NCBI RefSeq assembly: GCF_001051235.1
Contig: NZ_CBTJ020000101.1
Coordinates: forward strand, 78,391-142,390
Source of the DNA: Candidatus Competibacter denitrificans Run_A_D11
GTDB taxonomy: Bacteria; Pseudomonadota; Gammaproteobacteria; Competibacterales; Competibacteraceae
DNA: 64,000 nt
Direction of reading: 5' to 3'
This document shows positions 48,076-56,046 of the stretch, one piece after another. The notes beneath the pieces are model-generated. The model ran no database searches. It was not told where the DNA came from and saw nothing but the letters and a program-made list of their open reading frames with translations. The translations under genes and the position numbers were made by a program. Numbering within the stretch: position 1 is the stretch's first letter; each line of letters starts with the position of its first letter.

Positions 48076-49732
48076 AGCGGGACAAGAGTTCTTGGTATTG
48101 GGCGCGCATAACTTTCTTATCGAGCTTGCCGACGCTAGTTTTCGGCAGGCTGTCCACCACCAACACGCGGTCGGGGATCGCCCACTTGGACAGGGTTCCC
48201 TGATCGACCCAGCCCTTCAGCCAGTCGCAAAAATCGCGTTCCGCAAACGATTCGAGCGAATCACGCTTGGGCACCACCAACACCACCGGCCGCTCGCCCC
48301 ATTTTTGATCGGGAATACCGATCACAGCCGCTTCCGCGACCGCCGGATGCTGGAGGATCAAATCTTCCAGCGCGAGTGATGAGAGCCATTCACCGCCGGT
48401 CTTGATGGCGTCTTTCAGCCGGTCGGTGATTTTCAGATAGCCCTCTTCATCAATGACGCCGATGTCGCCCGTATGCAGATAGCCACCACGCCAGAGCCGC
48501 TCGGAGTTTTCAGGGTCTTTAAGATAACCCTGGGTCAGCCACGGCGCCCGAACCACCACCTCGCCGGGCGTCTTGCCATCGTGAGGCATCTCATTCATCG
48601 CTTCGTCCACAATCCGCAGGTCGACCCAAGCAACGGGCAGGCCGGTCTTGCAGCGAATGTCCAGTTGCCGCTCTTCATCCCACGCCAGCATGTGCGGTTT
48701 CAGATGCGCCAAGGTCAAAATCGGACAGGTCTCCGACAGGCCATAACCGGCGAAGATGTCAACGCCCCGCGCACGCGCTTGTTGGGCCAATACCCGTGGC
48801 AACGCCGCGCCGCCGATGATCACCTTCCAGCGCGATAAATCGGTTTGATCGACGCTGGGATGAGTCAGCAGCATTTGCAGGATGGCGGGTACGCAGTGGG
48901 AAAAGGTCACCTTTTCCCGTGCGATGAGCGCCAGCAGCCGTTCGGGCACATAGCGGCCGGGATAGACCTGCTTGACCCCCAGCACAGTCGCCACATAGGG
49001 CACGCCCCAGGCATGAACGTGAAACATCGGCGTGATCGGCAGGTACACGTCATCGCCGTGGAAGCTGCCCTGGCCGGTTTTGGCGAGGGCGGACAGCACA
49101 CCAAGGGTATGCATCACCAACTGGCGGTGGCTGAAATAAACCCCCTTGGGTAAGCCGGTGGTGCCGGTGGTATAGAAGGTGGTGGCGCGGGTGTGTTCGG
49201 AGAAATCGGGAAAGTCGTCATGAGGATCGCTGGCGGCGAGCAGCGCTTCGTATTCGTCGGCGATGTCCAGGGTCGTCGTTGGGGCTTGTCCGGCATCGTC
49301 CAGCAAGACGAATTGCTTAACGGGATCGATGCGGTCGCGGATCGATTCCAGGATCGGCAGAAATTCCGTGTTGACCAGGATCACGTCATCTTCGGCGTGA
49401 TTGATGGTGTAGAGAATTTGCTCGGCGGACAAGCGGATATTGATGGTATGCAGCACCGCACCCAGCATCGGCACCGCGAAAAAGCATTCCAGATAGCGGT
49501 GGCTGTCCCAATCCATCACCGCGACGGTATCGCCGGGCTGGACGCCCAACCGAGCCAGCCCGCTGGCCAACCGACCCACCCGCTCGCCCAGATCGCGGTA
49601 GGTTTGCCGCTTGAAATCACCGTAGACGATCTCCTGATTGGGGAATTGGCGAACGGGGGAGCGGAGCAGATTCTTGATCAAGAGCGGGCCATCGTAGGCC
49701 GAGGGCGTGCGATCAATGAGCGTTGTGGGCAT
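48074..49732 (-). CDS. Fatty acyl-CoA synthetase (AMP-dependent, medium-chain AlkK type)
   Basis: A 552-residue adenylate-forming enzyme. Core motifs: TTFYTTGTTGLPKGVYFSHR (P-loop), AGYGLSETCPILT, GYLHTGDIGVIDEEGYLKI, and PKTSVGKLDKK with the catalytic C-terminal Lys. Absence of a membrane helix and overall style resemble the medium-chain/AlkK group and related long-chain acyl-CoA synthetases. Chain-length preference cannot be read by eye. It converges on lldP and lies alone. Confidence 0.92.
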   Translation of the reverse strand: MPTTLIDRTPSAYDGPLLIKNLLRSPVRQFPNQEIVYGDFKRQTYRDLGERVGRLASGLARLGVQPGDTVAVMDWDSHRYLECFFAVPMLGAVLHTINIRLSAEQILYTINHAEDDVILVNTEFLPILESIRDRIDPVKQFVLLDDAGQAPTTTLDIADEYEALLAASDPHDDFPDFSEHTRATTFYTTGTTGLPKGVYFSHRQLVMHTLGVLSALAKTGQGSFHGDDVYLPITPMFHVHAWGVPYVATVLGVKQVYPGRYVPERLLALIAREKVTFSHCVPAILQMLLTHPSVDQTDLSRWKVIIGGAALPRVLAQQARARGVDIFAGYGLSETCPILTLAHLKPHMLAWDEERQLDIRCKTGLPVAWVDLRIVDEAMNEMPHDGKTPGEVVVRAPWLTQGYLKDPENSERLWRGGYLHTGDIGVIDEEGYLKITDRLKDAIKTGGEWLSSLALEDLILQHPAVAEAAVIGIPDQKWGERPVVLVVPKRDSLESFAERDFCDWLKGWVDQGTLSKWAIPDRVLVVDSLPKTSVGKLDKKVMRAQYQELLSR

Positions 49733-49924
49733 GGTGATTTCCTCTGAGCATGGAAAATTTCAATAGCGAAGCGGAATGAAGCCACTTTTCAGCCGCCTTC
49801 CTGTTCCATGCGCTGCAATCGCTTAAATGGATTCACGCCACGCAAAAGATTGTCGCATCGCTCACGGCGTCCCGGAGTGCCGCAGCGGAGTTGCTAAGGC
49901 CGCGTCGGGATGCACCCTGCCGAT

Positions 49925-50785
49925 TCACGGAGTTCGGTGGGTCGTCACGAACTCGGTAATGTCGTCCAGTACCGGGGCCAGCCAGCGCAACGGCCACGCC
50001 AGCGCGCCGATGGTGGTGTAGTGATTGAGCGCGCCATAACGTTTGACCACAACCGAAACGCCGACGCGGTGCAAAGCATCCGCCAACGCCGCGCTGTTAC
50101 GGTTCGGATCGACCAGTTCATCGGGATCAGCGACAATCAACAACGTCGGCGGTGCGGCGGCGGTAACGTGGCTGATCGGCTGAGTGTCCATGGCCGTAGC
50201 AGGCCAATCGAACACCGGCATGACGTCGGGAACCTGAATCGGCAGAAAGTTGTAGGGGCCGGCCAAGCCGATGAAACCGGCGATTGCTCTTGGCGACAGT
50301 CCTTCGGCCGCCAACCAACGCGCATCATAAGCCAGCATGGCCGCGTTGTAGGCGCCGGCGCTATGGCCGATCAGATAGACCCGGCGCGGATCGCCGCCAT
50401 ACCGAGATGCTTGGCGCAAGGTCCAACCCACAGCAGCGGCGCAGTCGCGTAAAAAATCTGGATAGCGAACTTCAGGATACAGCCGATAATCCGGCACTAC
50501 CACCACGAAACCGCGTGCGGCCAGCGCCGCCGCCGCGAAGCGATAATCGGCGCGCTCGCCGTAGCGCCAACTGCCACCGTAGAAAAAAATCAGCACCGGC
50601 GCTGGCTGGCGGGTTCCATCAGGCTGGTAAAGATCAAGCCAGTGACGCGAACCCGAACCGTAGGCGAGACGGGTCGGGCCGCCATAGCCCGCGTCGGGGG
50701 TCAATCCGTTGATGAGCGTACTTGATGTACAGGCTGCCAAGCCGAGCGCCAGCAGGCCTGTGATGATGGCGCGGCCCATTGGCAT
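49925..50785 (-). CDS. Lipoprotein alpha/beta hydrolase (carboxylesterase-like)
   Basis: A lipid-anchored hydrolase. From ATG 50785 it is 286 residues: signal MPMGRAIITGLLALG with lipobox LAAC, then an esterase domain with oxyanion-hole FFYGGSWRYGERA, nucleophile elbow LIGHSAGAYNAAM, Asp in ADPDELVD and late His in GALNHYTT. A GTG at 50818 would add 11 residues before the signal; the ATG gives a normal lipoprotein signal. The substrate is unknown; it resembles HSL-type esterases. Confidence 0.9.
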   Translation of the reverse strand: MPMGRAIITGLLALGLAACTSSTLINGLTPDAGYGGPTRLAYGSGSRHWLDLYQPDGTRQPAPVLIFFYGGSWRYGERADYRFAAAALAARGFVVVVPDYRLYPEVRYPDFLRDCAAAVGWTLRQASRYGGDPRRVYLIGHSAGAYNAAMLAYDARWLAAEGLSPRAIAGFIGLAGPYNFLPIQVPDVMPVFDWPATAMDTQPISHVTAAAPPTLLIVADPDELVDPNRNSAALADALHRVGVSVVVKRYGALNHYTTIGALAWPLRWLAPVLDDITEFVTTHRTP

Positions 50786-50853
50786 GAACCTGCCCGATTT
50801 CTTGTCACGACGTATCACGGCTTGTCACAGATTGTCAGGTCGGGACATCAAGA

Positions 50854-51153
50854 TTAGCCGATGACGTCATAGCGTTGTATGTCGGGCGGCGCAGCCAGCA
50901 ATGCGGCCGCTTGCGTTAAAGCTTGTTGCACATGCGCGGATTTCAGGTGCTGGTCGATAGCGGCATCATCGGCCCATGTTTCGATGAACGTGAAATCGGC
51001 TGGCTGTTCCCGATTTTGCAGTAACAAATACCGGTGGCATCCAACCTCCTGACGAGTCGGCGACAGCAGCGCCACCAACACTGCTTGCAATGCCGCGACG
51101 GCATCCGGCTTGGCGGTGATGCGGGCAACAACGTGAACGGTAGATTCGCTCAT
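50854..51153 (-). CDS. Antibiotic-biosynthesis-monooxygenase (ABM) domain protein, YgiN-like
   Basis: A 99-residue ferredoxin-fold protein of the ABM family: VHVVARITAKPDAVAALQA, GCHRYLLLQNREQPADFTF and IETWADDAAIDQHL. Such proteins act as cofactor-free quinol monooxygenases or have no known activity. It lies 36 bp before the lipoprotein hydrolase on the same strand and may be cotranscribed with it. Confidence 0.88.
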   Translation of the reverse strand: MSESTVHVVARITAKPDAVAALQAVLVALLSPTRQEVGCHRYLLLQNREQPADFTFIETWADDAAIDQHLKSAHVQQALTQAAALLAAPPDIQRYDVIG

Positions 51154-51425
51154 GGGTGTTCGGTCCTCAACGATGAAATCGGCCTACAGCATTGGCAAAG
51201 ATCGTGGGTAACCACTCTTTCAAAGGCATCGTCCTTGGTTTGACTGACCGTCGCCACAGTAGCGGCGGATGGCCACCGCTCGCCAGGAAACCGCGCTATT
51301 TCACAGTGCGGCTTCTTAACTGACTCATGCGCTGAAAAAACCGATTTAGATGCAGCGGTCAATGGATAAAAAGTTGCGCAAAACCCACCCGCTGCAAGCA
51401 AGGGAGCACACGCTCAATGCCGTCA

Positions 51426-51465
51426 CAATGAATGATTCCGGCGGCGACGGCGGTCGTGCGCTGAC
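51426..51465 (+). pseudogene. Relic of an lldP 3' end
   Basis: These 40 bases match 47981-48020, the last codons and stop of lldP, with 2 mismatches; the encoded ending is IPAATAVVR and stop in both. Upstream of the match there is no further similarity to lldP that I can see. It is in the same orientation as lldP, with a GC hairpin just after it, as at the real gene. Confidence 0.78.
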
Positions 51466-51475
51466 AGGAAATCGA

Positions 51476-51501
51476 GGCCCCAATAAACCCTTATTGGGGC
51501 C
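51476..51501. terminator. Perfect 11-bp hairpin after the lldP relic
   Basis: GGCCCCAATAA, 4-base loop, TTATTGGGGCC. No U-run follows on either strand (AAAACTC on the plus strand), so it is not a classical terminator, although its GC core resembles the terminator of lldP. Confidence 0.5.
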
Positions 51502-51571
51502 AAAACTCTCTATGCTTTTAAACCGACAAACCCATCAGAGACCATAACCAACACTCTTGGCTTTTCGTTCT

Positions 51572-52810
51572 TCATAAATGCCGGCAAACAAGAGATAAAT
51601 CAGTTTTTGGATTTGAAAGCTCTTTCACAAAACGCCAAAGATTGGGCTGGAAAATATCGTCATGGCCGCCGATGACTTGAGCATTTGCGTAAAGATTCCA
51701 CAATGGAAATCGAGCCGGATCAGAGACAAGAGGATTTTTGAACTCTGCACAGCTTATGGCCTGATTATCCATCGAGACGGAAGGATCATGACCCATTGCT
51801 AGGTTATGGGTACGATAGCGCTCAATGTGCCCGATGGTATGCGTATTGGCGACCTTCTCAATGCGATCAGCATAATTTTGAGTATACCCCTCATCCTCGC
51901 TCACCCAACCTTCGTGTTGCAGCATCGTATTAATGGTGCGCCCCATCGGGAACGCGATTCGGGTGGCGAGATCCGCTTGAGAAGTGATTGACACAAAGAT
52001 CGGGCGCAGCGGTTTTGAGTCAACAGGCGACCGACCATCAGAGTCTAAATCAGGGTCTTTGGCGGCTTGGAATAACGGCTCGAATCGGGCGGCCTCAAAA
52101 GCCGGGTTTAACAGCAGCACAAGGTCGGCAATCGGTTGACGGTTTGCCGAAACGGCTGACTCAAACAGCGATTCCGCGATGGAATTGTAAAGAATCAAAC
52201 CGCCAAAACTATGCCCGATCAGCGTTAAGCTGACGGTTCGCTTCGGTAATCTCGACAGATCATCACGACTGGCCGCGTGGCGTATGGAGCGAAGCCGAGA
52301 AATCAGTTCGCGGATAGAGCCGCGCGCAATATGATCGGCTGCTCCCTTCCGATCATAGAACGTCACGCTTTGAAGCGCCGGAGCAACATCCAGCACCGCC
52401 CCCCGCCAACCAACATAAATACCCACCGTGCGAGCATCCATCCCATCGGCCAAAATTGGCAGCACCTCATTGCGGAAATGACGGACATTCTCATCATCAC
52501 ACGCCGCCGAATGTTTCCAGCCATGGATATACAACACGATGTTAAGCGCTTTTTCACCACGACTTTTCAAGAGATCAAGAGCCGTTTTAAATTGCGCTCG
52601 ATCATGGAACAAGCCTTGGTCGGTCAGTTCAACATAAGCAATCTGATGCTGGGTTTTATCAATATTTTCCACAGAATTCCGGCAGCTTGACGGCTGGGTT
52701 GAGGCCGGTTCACCTTCCTGAACACTGTAAACTTTGCGATAAGATTCTGTAGAGGTGCATCCCACCATCATGGTCAATAGTAAAATTTCGCACGCCATCA
52801 ACAATCGCAT
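51572..52810 (-). CDS. Lipoprotein alpha/beta hydrolase of unknown substrate
   Basis: A 412-residue lipoprotein: MRLLMACEILLLTMMVGC gives the signal and lipobox, then NIVLYIHGWKHSAAC with the typical HG oxyanion loop and SLTLIGHSFGGLILYNS with the nucleophile Ser. A His late in the sequence (QVIGGHDDIF) could complete the triad. A clear GGAG lies before the ATG. GC is about 47%, clearly below the neighbours, so it is a likely recent acquisition. It resembles DUF900-like and other large serine-hydrolase lipoproteins; the substrate is unknown. Confidence 0.82.
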   Translation of the reverse strand: MRLLMACEILLLTMMVGCTSTESYRKVYSVQEGEPASTQPSSCRNSVENIDKTQHQIAYVELTDQGLFHDRAQFKTALDLLKSRGEKALNIVLYIHGWKHSAACDDENVRHFRNEVLPILADGMDARTVGIYVGWRGAVLDVAPALQSVTFYDRKGAADHIARGSIRELISRLRSIRHAASRDDLSRLPKRTVSLTLIGHSFGGLILYNSIAESLFESAVSANRQPIADLVLLLNPAFEAARFEPLFQAAKDPDLDSDGRSPVDSKPLRPIFVSITSQADLATRIAFPMGRTINTMLQHEGWVSEDEGYTQNYADRIEKVANTHTIGHIERYRTHNLAMGHDPSVSMDNQAISCAEFKNPLVSDPARFPLWNLYANAQVIGGHDDIFQPNLWRFVKELSNPKTDLSLVCRHL

Positions 52811-52999
52811 GGCAATCTCCCTTTAATAGAGCCAATTCCAGATCAGCGGATGAGGATTCAATGCAGACCAGATCTGCTAAAAGTCTCTCTAAATATCCCT
52901 CACCGCTCCGCTAAAAACCCCGAAGATGAGCTTAAAAGCATAGCCTGGCTGCCCAGAATTGACCCTAATATCAGGAAAACACCATCGCTTTCCGTTGAG

Positions 53000-54058
53000 C
53001 TATAGACGTTGGATAATTTCCTCCGCCATCTGTCGGGTTGTCAGTTTGCCGCCTAAATCAGCGGTACGCGCGTCAGCGGTGATGGTGGCATCGACCGCTT
53101 TTTCGATGGAGGCGGCTTCCTGCTCCAGACCCAGCGAATGCCGCAGCAACAAAGCACACGACAAAATCATGCCGATGGGATTGGCGATGCCTTTACCGGC
53201 AATATCAGGGGCCGAACCATGAATCGGTTCGTACAGCCCGACCCGGCCTTCACCCAGGCTGGCCGAGGGCAACATGCCCATTGATCCCGCCAGCACCGAC
53301 GCCTCATCGGTCAGAATGTCGCCGAACATATTTTCGGTCACCATGACATCGATCCACGCCGGGCCGGTGATCAGGCGCATGGCAGCGGTATCGACCAGCA
53401 CATGCTCCAATGCCGTATCCGGGTTCGCCTTGCCGATTTGCACCGCAACCTGCCGCCACAAGCGCGACGATTCCAGCACATTGGCCTTGTCTACCGAGGT
53501 CACTTTTTTCTTGCGACTCTTGGCCAGCTTGAAGGCCAGCTCCATCACCCGGCGGATTTCGTAATCGTAATATTCCAGGGTATCGACGGCGCGTTCGCGG
53601 CCATCCTTGCTATCACGGCCTTTCGGCCAGCCGAAATATAGGCCACCGGTTAATTCACGGATCACCAGAATATCGACGCCTTGCAGCTTCTCCGGCTTGA
53701 GCGGGGAAGAATCGATCAAGGCCGGATGGACTTTCACTGGCCGCAAATTGGCGAATACACCCAAGCCTTTACGCAAGGCCAATAAGCCCCGCTCCGGGCG
53801 ATCCTTGGCGTTCGGATCATCCCACTTTGGCCCGCCGACCGCGCCCAACACCACCGCATCCGCCGCTTGGCAATCGGCCAGGGTTTCCTCAGTCAGTGAG
53901 GAACCGAATTGATCGATGGAGCAACCGCCCATCAGCCGTTCCTGATAAGTCCATTCGTGTTTGAATTTCCCCGCGATGGCATCCATAACCCGAACCGCTT
54001 CAGCGACCACTTCCGGGCCAATCCCGTCACCAGGGAGTAAGACAAGCTTCGCTTTCAT
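53000..54058 (-). CDS. leuB: 3-isopropylmalate dehydrogenase
   Basis: NAD-dependent decarboxylating dehydrogenase of leucine synthesis; LeuB also works on the homologous 3-methylmalate in the citramalate route to isoleucine. The 352-residue protein begins [20 protein letters not shown] and has the substrate-binding [16 protein letters not shown] and the metal-binding Asp cluster [20 protein letters not shown], then [18 protein letters not shown]. It lies 51 bp downstream of the citramalate synthase gene on the same strand. Confidence 0.95.
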   Translation of the reverse strand: MKAKLVLLPGDGIGPEVVAEAVRVMDAIAGKFKHEWTYQERLMGGCSIDQFGSSLTEETLADCQAADAVVLGAVGGPKWDDPNAKDRPERGLLALRKGLGVFANLRPVKVHPALIDSSPLKPEKLQGVDILVIRELTGGLYFGWPKGRDSKDGRERAVDTLEYYDYEIRRVMELAFKLAKSRKKKVTSVDKANVLESSRLWRQVAVQIGKANPDTALEHVLVDTAAMRLITGPAWIDVMVTENMFGDILTDEASVLAGSMGMLPSASLGEGRVGLYEPIHGSAPDIAGKGIANPIGMILSCALLLRHSLGLEQEAASIEKAVDATITADARTADLGGKLTTRQMAEEIIQRL

Positions 54059-54109
54059 GATTTTTGTGTTCCTGCGGGCACGGTACTGGCGCGCCCTGGT
54101 TGATTCATT

Positions 54110-55669
54110 TTAATGGGCGACCGACAGCCCGTATTCCACAGCATCGACCAGCGCTTGCCAGGATGCCTCAATGATATTGGCGCTGGCGCCGACCGTACTC
54201 CACAGCCGGGTGGTATTACGAGTGTCGATCAAGACGCGGGTGATCGCATCAGTGCCGTTTTGGCCGTCCAGAATACGGACTTTGTAATCAGCCAAATTGA
54301 AGGCGGAGATCTGCGGATAGTGACCGATCAGGGCCTTGCGCAACGCCAGATCAAGCGCGTTGACCGGGCCGTTACCCTCGGCGGCGGTGTGCAACACCTC
54401 ATCGCCCACCTTCACTTTCACCATCGCCTCGGCAAAGATGCCTCGCCCTTGGCGATGTTCGACATTGACCAAAAAATCGATCAGCTCGAACACTGGCTTG
54501 TAGTCGGGCTGCTGGCGTTTGAGCATCATGGCGACCGAGGCTTCAGCCGCTTCGAAGGAAAAACCGCGCGCTTCCAGTTCCTTTACATCCTTGAGCACGC
54601 CCGCCACATCCACCGCACTCCCAACCGCGACGCCATGCTCCTCGGCCTTGCTGATAATGTTGGCCCGGCCCGACAGCGCGGACACCACCACCCGCATCTT
54701 GTTACCCACCTGCTCCGGCGCAACGTGCTGATAAGATTGCTCGCAGCGACGCATCGCGGCCACATGCACCCCGCCCTTGTGGGCGAACGCGCTCTTGCCG
54801 ACATACGGCAGATGGTCATTCGGGGTGACGTTGGCCACCTCATCAACGAAATGCGACAGCTCCGACAGCTTCTCCAAGCCCCCGTCTGGCAGGCAGCGGC
54901 GGCCCATCTTTAATTCCAGATTGGCCATGATCGAGCACAGGTTGGCGTTACCGCAGCGCTCGCCGACCCCATTGATGGTGCCTTGCACCTGGGTTGCTCC
55001 CTCACGGACTGCGATCAGGGCGTTAATGGCCGCGCATTCGCTGTCATTGTGAGTATGAATGCCGAAGGGATGCTGGATCGCTGCCTTCATCTCGCGGATG
55101 ATGCTTTCTGCTTCCCACGGCAGGGTGCCGCCGTTGGTATCACACAGCACCACCGTTTCCGCACCGCCGCGCACCGCCGCCTTCAGCGTTTCGACCGCAT
55201 AGACTGGATCGGCCTTGAAGCCGTCGAAGAAATGCTCGGCGTCATAAATCACTCGACGGCCCGCCGCCCGCAAATAGGCAATGGATTGCTCAATAATCCG
55301 CAGGTTATCGTCCAGCGTCGTCAGCAACACCTCGGTAACGTGCAGGTTCCAGGTTTTGCCGAACAGGGTGCAGACCGGGGTGTGCGCATTGAGCAAGGCT
55401 TGAATATTCGCATCGTCCTCCGGCCCGCCCTTGACCCGGCAGGTCGAACCAAACGCGGTAATCAGCGCGGTTTTCCATTCCATCTCGCGGGCACGCTCGA
55501 AAAATTCTGCATCCTTGGGGTTGGAACCGGGCCAGCCACCTTCGATGAAGGCGATGCCCAACTCATCCAACCGGCGGGCCACGCGGAGCTTGTCGTGCGC
55601 CGACAAGGTAAACCCTTCGCTTTGAGTCCCATCGCGTAGGGTGGTATCGTAGATTTGAATCAATGACAT
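54110..55669 (-). CDS. cimA: (R)-citramalate synthase
   Basis: Condenses pyruvate and acetyl-CoA to citramalate, the first step of threonine-independent isoleucine synthesis. From ATG 55669 (GGAAGA upstream) it is 519 residues: HMGL-like TIM barrel (LIQIYDTTLRDGTQSEGFT, IAFIEGGWPGSNPKDAEFF, LCDTNGG, GIHTHNDSECAAIN), and a C-terminal LeuA-type regulatory domain (EGNGPVNALDLALRKAL). The GWPGSNPKD segment and overall length distinguish it from LeuA, and match the Geobacter-type citramalate synthases. The open frame extends seven codons further to 55690. Together with LeuB it provides a leucine/isoleucine pathway pair. Confidence 0.92.
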   Translation of the reverse strand: MSLIQIYDTTLRDGTQSEGFTLSAHDKLRVARRLDELGIAFIEGGWPGSNPKDAEFFERAREMEWKTALITAFGSTCRVKGGPEDDANIQALLNAHTPVCTLFGKTWNLHVTEVLLTTLDDNLRIIEQSIAYLRAAGRRVIYDAEHFFDGFKADPVYAVETLKAAVRGGAETVVLCDTNGGTLPWEAESIIREMKAAIQHPFGIHTHNDSECAAINALIAVREGATQVQGTINGVGERCGNANLCSIMANLELKMGRRCLPDGGLEKLSELSHFVDEVANVTPNDHLPYVGKSAFAHKGGVHVAAMRRCEQSYQHVAPEQVGNKMRVVVSALSGRANIISKAEEHGVAVGSAVDVAGVLKDVKELEARGFSFEAAEASVAMMLKRQQPDYKPVFELIDFLVNVEHRQGRGIFAEAMVKVKVGDEVLHTAAEGNGPVNALDLALRKALIGHYPQISAFNLADYKVRILDGQNGTDAITRVLIDTRNTTRLWSTVGASANIIEASWQALVDAVEYGLSVAH

Positions 55670-55761
55670 GAGATTATCTTCCGGCTCCAAGCGCTGCGCT
55701 CTTTTTGCAAAAATTGGGGGCGTAATTTTGTATTTTCGCAGACCTTGGCGATCTTAGCCAA

Positions 55762-56013
55762 ATGCTGAACAAAGCCTTGCCTGACTGGGGCGGCGTCAGC
55801 CCCAAACTCACAGTGGACGGAATCTGCGGACCACTTACCAAAGCTGCGATCCGCCGATTCCAACAGATCCAGCTCTCGACTTATTTCAGGCCCGATGGGC
55901 GGCTTGATCCAGGGCAGTGCACATTACGTCGGCTCAATCATATGCTGCCGCCAGGGTCAATGATCGGATGGACCAGATCTGGCACAAGTAGATGTATAGG
56001 GCGCAACGGTTGA
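55762..56013 (+). pseudogene. Fragment of a peptidoglycan-binding domain protein
   Basis: The 83 codons encode LTVDGICGPLTKAAIRRFQ and RPDGRLDPGQCTLRRLN, the core and ending of a PG_binding_1-type domain. In-frame codons before the first ATG (FADLGDLSQ, back to a stop at 55723-55725) continue the domain, so the original start has been lost. No catalytic domain is present. It is probably the remnant of a longer cell-wall protein. The rest of the 377-bp gap between cimA and polA shows nothing else. Confidence 0.55.
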
Positions 56014-56046
56014 GCTGTGAGATGGTCGCTCTCGACCTACAGCCGC

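Larger units (their letters stand above)
51154..51571. other. Gene-poor gap holding an lldP relic and a hairpin
   Basis: A 418-bp gap. No ORF with family similarity is seen. It contains the lldP 3'-end relic at 51426-51465 and the hairpin at 51476-51501. The rest (51154-51425) shows no recognisable feature. Confidence 0.6.
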
